Shown here one piece after another: positions 5,083-7,114 of a stretch of 7,114 bases of DNA. How positions within the stretch are numbered: position 1 is the stretch's first letter; every line of letters starts with the position of its first letter. The position numbers and the translations under genes are program-made. The DNA lies in NCBI GenBank assembly GCA_028275075.1, contig JAQCNK010000206.1, forward strand, positions 1-7,114. The letters run 5' to 3'. Source of the DNA: Haloarcula sp. Lineage in GTDB: Archaea; Halobacteriota; Halobacteria; Halobacteriales; Haloarculaceae. A model generated the notes under the pieces. That model was not told the DNA's origin and did not search any database. It saw only the letters and a program-made list of their open reading frames with translations.

Positions 5083-5520
5083 TCAGTAGTACCGGGCGAG
5101 TTCGAAGTACGTCTCAACGTCTGCTGCCTTCACCGTCCGCCGGTCGGCGTGGTGTGCGAGGTCAGCCGCGGCGGCAGCGACGTCGTCTGCGAACGATTCA
5201 AGCATATCGGCCAGCGCCACGCGAGCGTCCATCGCAACGCGGTAGTCGTCGTCGATGTCGAGGCGGGCGATACGGTCGACCGGCGCGACTGGAAGCTCAA
5301 GTCCGTCCTTGTCGGGGACGCTCTCGACGCCGAAATCGGACGGCATCAGCGTTTTGCGACCGTCCAGTGTTGCCTCCTCCGCGGCTGTCGTGGCGAGGGC
5401 GGCGCCGCGTTCCTGGATTCGGCGAGCCAGTTCTTCTGCCGCGCCGGCGCTCACCCGCAACCCGCCCGCGTTCCGTCGGATCACCGCATCCACGGGCGCG
5501 AACGGAAGCTCGACGCTCAT
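5083..5520 (-). CDS. hstA: Haloarchaeal doublet histone (two fused histone folds)
   Basis: The 145-residue protein contains two histone folds in one chain. Fold 1 (about 4-66) begins ELPFAPVDAVIRRNAG, continues with SAGAAEELARRIQERGAALA and ends with GRKTLMPSDF. Fold 2 (about 75-145) begins ELPVAPVDRIARLD and ends with RRTVKAADVETYFELARYY. This pseudo-dimer form is characteristic of Halobacteria, where the histone acts more as a gene regulator than as the main chromatin packer. The protein is acidic with only three lysines (K56, K71, K131), and there is no tail. The ATG at 5520 is preferred over the in-frame GTG at 5526, because haloarchaeal histones start MSVELPF and a TATA-like CTTAAG lies 25-30 bp before it, giving a leaderless message. 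It is followed without a gap by the deacetylase gene. Confidence 0.95.
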   Translation of the reverse strand: MSVELPFAPVDAVIRRNAGGLRVSAGAAEELARRIQERGAALATTAAEEATLDGRKTLMPSDFGVESVPDKDGLELPVAPVDRIARLDIDDDYRVAMDARVALADMLESFADDVAAAAADLAHHADRRTVKAADVETYFELARYY

Positions 5521-5544
5521 ACCCACAAGCGCGGGTGATGCGGT

Positions 5545-5550
5545 CTTAAG
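5545..5550 (-). promoter_or_regulatory. TATA-like element of the histone gene
   Basis: CTTAAG lies 25-30 bp upstream of the ATG at 5520, within the 54-bp gap to the RPA gene. That spacing would place the transcript start at or beside the ATG, as expected for the leaderless mRNAs common in haloarchaea. The same hexamer lies upstream of the RPA gene. It suggests the histone-deacetylase pair has its own promoter in addition to any read-through. Confidence 0.45.
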
Positions 5551-5574
5551 AGTTTCCGTACCGTCGTTTGATCG

Positions 5575-7014
5575 TTAAAAGACATCGTCGGCGTCCAAGC
5601 AGCCGTCCGCAACGACCCCGCGGACGGTGATTTCCTGTCCGAGTTGGACGCGCTCGCCAGTCTCGACGCTCATCGTTTGCTCACCATCGTCCAGTACGAC
5701 TGGGTCGCCGGTCTGGACGACAGTCCCGGTGAATTCGACCTGCTCGGCGGCCTGAGCACCGCCGTCGCTGTCGGCGCCGGTCGTGGTGTCCGCCGCTGCC
5801 ACCGATTCGCTGTCGGTACTCCCGGATTCGTCCCCGCCGTCGCCGAACGACGAGAGCCCGGCGTGGGTATCGTCTGCCTGTTCTTCCGGCGTGGGCGCGA
5901 CGCTCGTCCCGTCGTCTAGGACGACGACGGTCGAGTTCCAGCTCGCAGAGGCTTCCAGATCGTCCTGCCAACCGTCCTGTATCTCCACGTCTGCGGCCAA
6001 CACCTCGTCGCCCGGCTGGATGTCCGTATCGGCCTTGTCGCCCCACAGCGCCACGCGGATATCACCGGTTGCGTCCTGAATGCGGACGTTGCGCACCTGG
6101 CCCTCGCTGCCGTCGTCACGGTCGAACGTGCGGACCGGGTCGGCCGAGCGGACGACGCCCGCGATGTCGACGGTCTGGTCCAGTTCGACATGCTCGATCG
6201 GGTCGGCGTCGGGTTGGAAGTCGACGGCCTCGTCTATCTCGTCGACAGCGCCGTCGTCGCCGACGTGTAGTTCGAGTGCCCCGTCGCGTTCGCGGACGTA
6301 GCCGTCGACGACTTCGACGGCCGTTCCCGGATCGATCTCAGTCGCGTGGTCGGCCCGGTCGTCCCACATCGTCACGCGCACGCGGCCGGTCTCATCGCCC
6401 AGCGTCAGGTTGGAGACCTTCCCCTCGCTGCCGTCGTCGCGGTCGAACGTGCGGACGCTATCGGTGTCCAGCACCAGGCCGCGCAGCGTCACGTCTGACT
6501 GGCCCATCGTCAGGGCATCGACAGTCGATCCGTCGCCGGGTTCGACATCGATGGTGGCGTCGTCGTCCTGTTCGGCCTTATCGACGGAGACTTCGAGTCC
6601 GTTGTAGCCGTCTTTCGGGCGTCCTTTCACCCGGAGCACGTCGCCGACGGAGAGCATCCCGTCGTCGATGTCGACGGCCTGCCCGTCCCAGAACGCCAGG
6701 CGGACACTCGCTGTCTCGTCGGCGGCCTCGACGTTGATGACCCGTCCGTCTTCGTCCTCGCCGTCCCGTTCGAACGTCTTCAGATCGCCGATGGCCATCA
6801 CCTTGGCGAGGAACTTCACCTCATCCATCCCCGGTTCGATGTCCGCGATGGTGTCGACTTCCCCTTCGTTCAGTTCGTGGGCCAGCAACATCGCCGCGGT
6901 CTCCTCGTCGGCGAGGCCACCCATCTGTTCGACTTTCTCCTCGACGGCCTCGCGGAACTCCTCCTCGGAGACGTCGGTCTCTAAGTCCGCGTAGATATCT
7001 GCTATCGAGCCCAT
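5575..7014 (-). CDS. rpa2: RPA-type single-stranded DNA-binding protein with multiple OB folds
   Basis: This is a replication protein A homologue that coats single-stranded DNA during replication, repair and recombination. The 479 residues comprise an N-terminal helical segment (1-55, EEEFREAVEEKVEQMGGLADEETAAML), then three OB folds at about 65-148, 174-252 and 282-366. Each has the signature TF(E/D)RD..(E)G.(V)..(V)......VR(V/L).(F/M/L)W. Then follow an acidic Ser/Gly/Asp linker (375-424) and a shorter C-terminal OB-like domain (425-479). Only one cysteine is present (C472), so the RPA zinc finger is absent. No RPA-associated protein gene follows, unlike the rpa1 and rpa3 operons of Haloferax, so it matches the stand-alone essential Rpa2/RpaC type; the symbol rests on that and on recalled neighbourhood. 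The start is firm: an in-frame TAG lies immediately before the ATG at 7014. Confidence 0.92.
   Translation of the reverse strand: MGSIADIYADLETDVSEEEFREAVEEKVEQMGGLADEETAAMLLAHELNEGEVDTIADIEPGMDEVKFLAKVMAIGDLKTFERDGEDEDGRVINVEAADETASVRLAFWDGQAVDIDDGMLSVGDVLRVKGRPKDGYNGLEVSVDKAEQDDDATIDVEPGDGSTVDALTMGQSDVTLRGLVLDTDSVRTFDRDDGSEGKVSNLTLGDETGRVRVTMWDDRADHATEIDPGTAVEVVDGYVRERDGALELHVGDDGAVDEIDEAVDFQPDADPIEHVELDQTVDIAGVVRSADPVRTFDRDDGSEGQVRNVRIQDATGDIRVALWGDKADTDIQPGDEVLAADVEIQDGWQDDLEASASWNSTVVVLDDGTSVAPTPEEQADDTHAGLSSFGDGGDESGSTDSESVAAADTTTGADSDGGAQAAEQVEFTGTVVQTGDPVVLDDGEQTMSVETGERVQLGQEITVRGVVADGCLDADDVF
6101..6456. repeat. Near-identical 35-bp repeat in OB folds 2 and 3 of the RPA gene
   Basis: Positions 6101-6135 and 6422-6456 match at 34 of 35 bases and encode the same VRTFDRDDGSEG segment in OB folds 3 and 2. 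OB fold 1 has only a diverged version (LKTFERDGEDEDG). This indicates recent duplication or gene conversion between the two domains, or very strong constraint on the loop. Confidence 0.8.
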
Positions 7015-7041
7015 CTATCTATGGGAGGCATGTCTGGGGCG

Positions 7042-7051
7042 CGCTTAAGCG
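7042..7051 (-). promoter_or_regulatory. Palindromic TATA-like element of the RPA gene
   Basis: CGCTTAAGCG is a perfect 10-bp palindrome whose CTTAAG core lies 30-35 bp upstream of the ATG at 7014. This would start transcription a few bases before the gene. The core equals the element before the histone gene. Confidence 0.42.
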
Positions 7052-7114
7052 TTGTCGTTGCTCCAGCGACCCGCTACAGTCTGCCGGTTCCGTCCTCGGC
7101 GTCAACATAGGCCA

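Noticed and set aside
5521..5526. GTG start two codons upstream for the histone
   Set aside because: Known haloarchaeal histones start MSVELPF, and the TATA-like element fits the ATG at 5520 better.
4975..5538. 187-residue forward frame opposite the histone gene
   Set aside because: It is a shadow of the histone, with no domain features.
6069..6737. 222-residue forward frame opposite the RPA gene
   Set aside because: It is an extremely Arg/Pro-rich low-complexity translation, typical of an antisense shadow in GC-rich DNA.
5575..7014. Zinc-finger RPA with partner gene
   Set aside because: There is only one cysteine in the protein and no RPA-associated protein gene follows; the next gene is the histone.
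1..7114. CRISPR array, integrase or transposase gene
   Set aside because: No regularly spaced repeats and no open frame with tyrosine-recombinase or DDE transposase motifs were found; the att and MITE calls therefore rest on repeats alone.

Overview
The window comes from a haloarchaeon, probably a member of the class Halobacteria. The evidence is strongly acidic, Asp/Glu/Ala/Val-rich proteins in GC-rich DNA, a doublet-type haloarchaeal histone, archaeal class I CCA-adding enzyme, OB-fold RPA, tRNA genes without an encoded CCA, and a CAU tRNA split by an archaeal bulge-helix-bulge intron. The genus cannot be fixed from sequence alone.

Layout, left to right. Positions 1-236 hold no gene but contain a long imperfect palindrome (8-86). 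rpiA (ribose-5-phosphate isomerase A) runs forward at 237-932. A lower-GC two-gene operon on the minus strand (1046-2014) follows: a winged-helix DNA-binding protein, then, 3 bp downstream, a TumE-like protein. This looks like a toxin-antitoxin-type module. Next are an intron-containing tRNA with anticodon CAU (2192-2297), a compact inverted-repeat element resembling a MITE (2360-2433), and tRNA-Asn(GUU) (2521-2593), both tRNAs on the minus strand. cca runs forward (2687-4096), divergent from tRNA-Asn, and overlaps tail-to-tail by 22 bp with a histone-deacetylase-family gene (4075-5082, minus). That gene directly abuts the upstream doublet histone gene (5083-5520, minus). An RPA-type single-stranded-DNA-binding protein gene (5575-7014, minus) lies upstream of the histone.

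How the parts relate. The right half is a conserved-looking chromosome-maintenance block, RPA - histone - deacetylase, all in one direction. The cca gene acts on exactly the kind of CCA-less tRNAs encoded beside it. The left-middle part (about 913-2204) is the accessory portion. The 13 bp at the 3' end of the CAU tRNA are repeated in direct orientation at the extreme 3' end of rpiA. The DNA between the two copies is the low-GC wHTH/TumE pair. This suggests a small integrated or decayed element carrying a toxin-antitoxin-like module, although no integrase is present.
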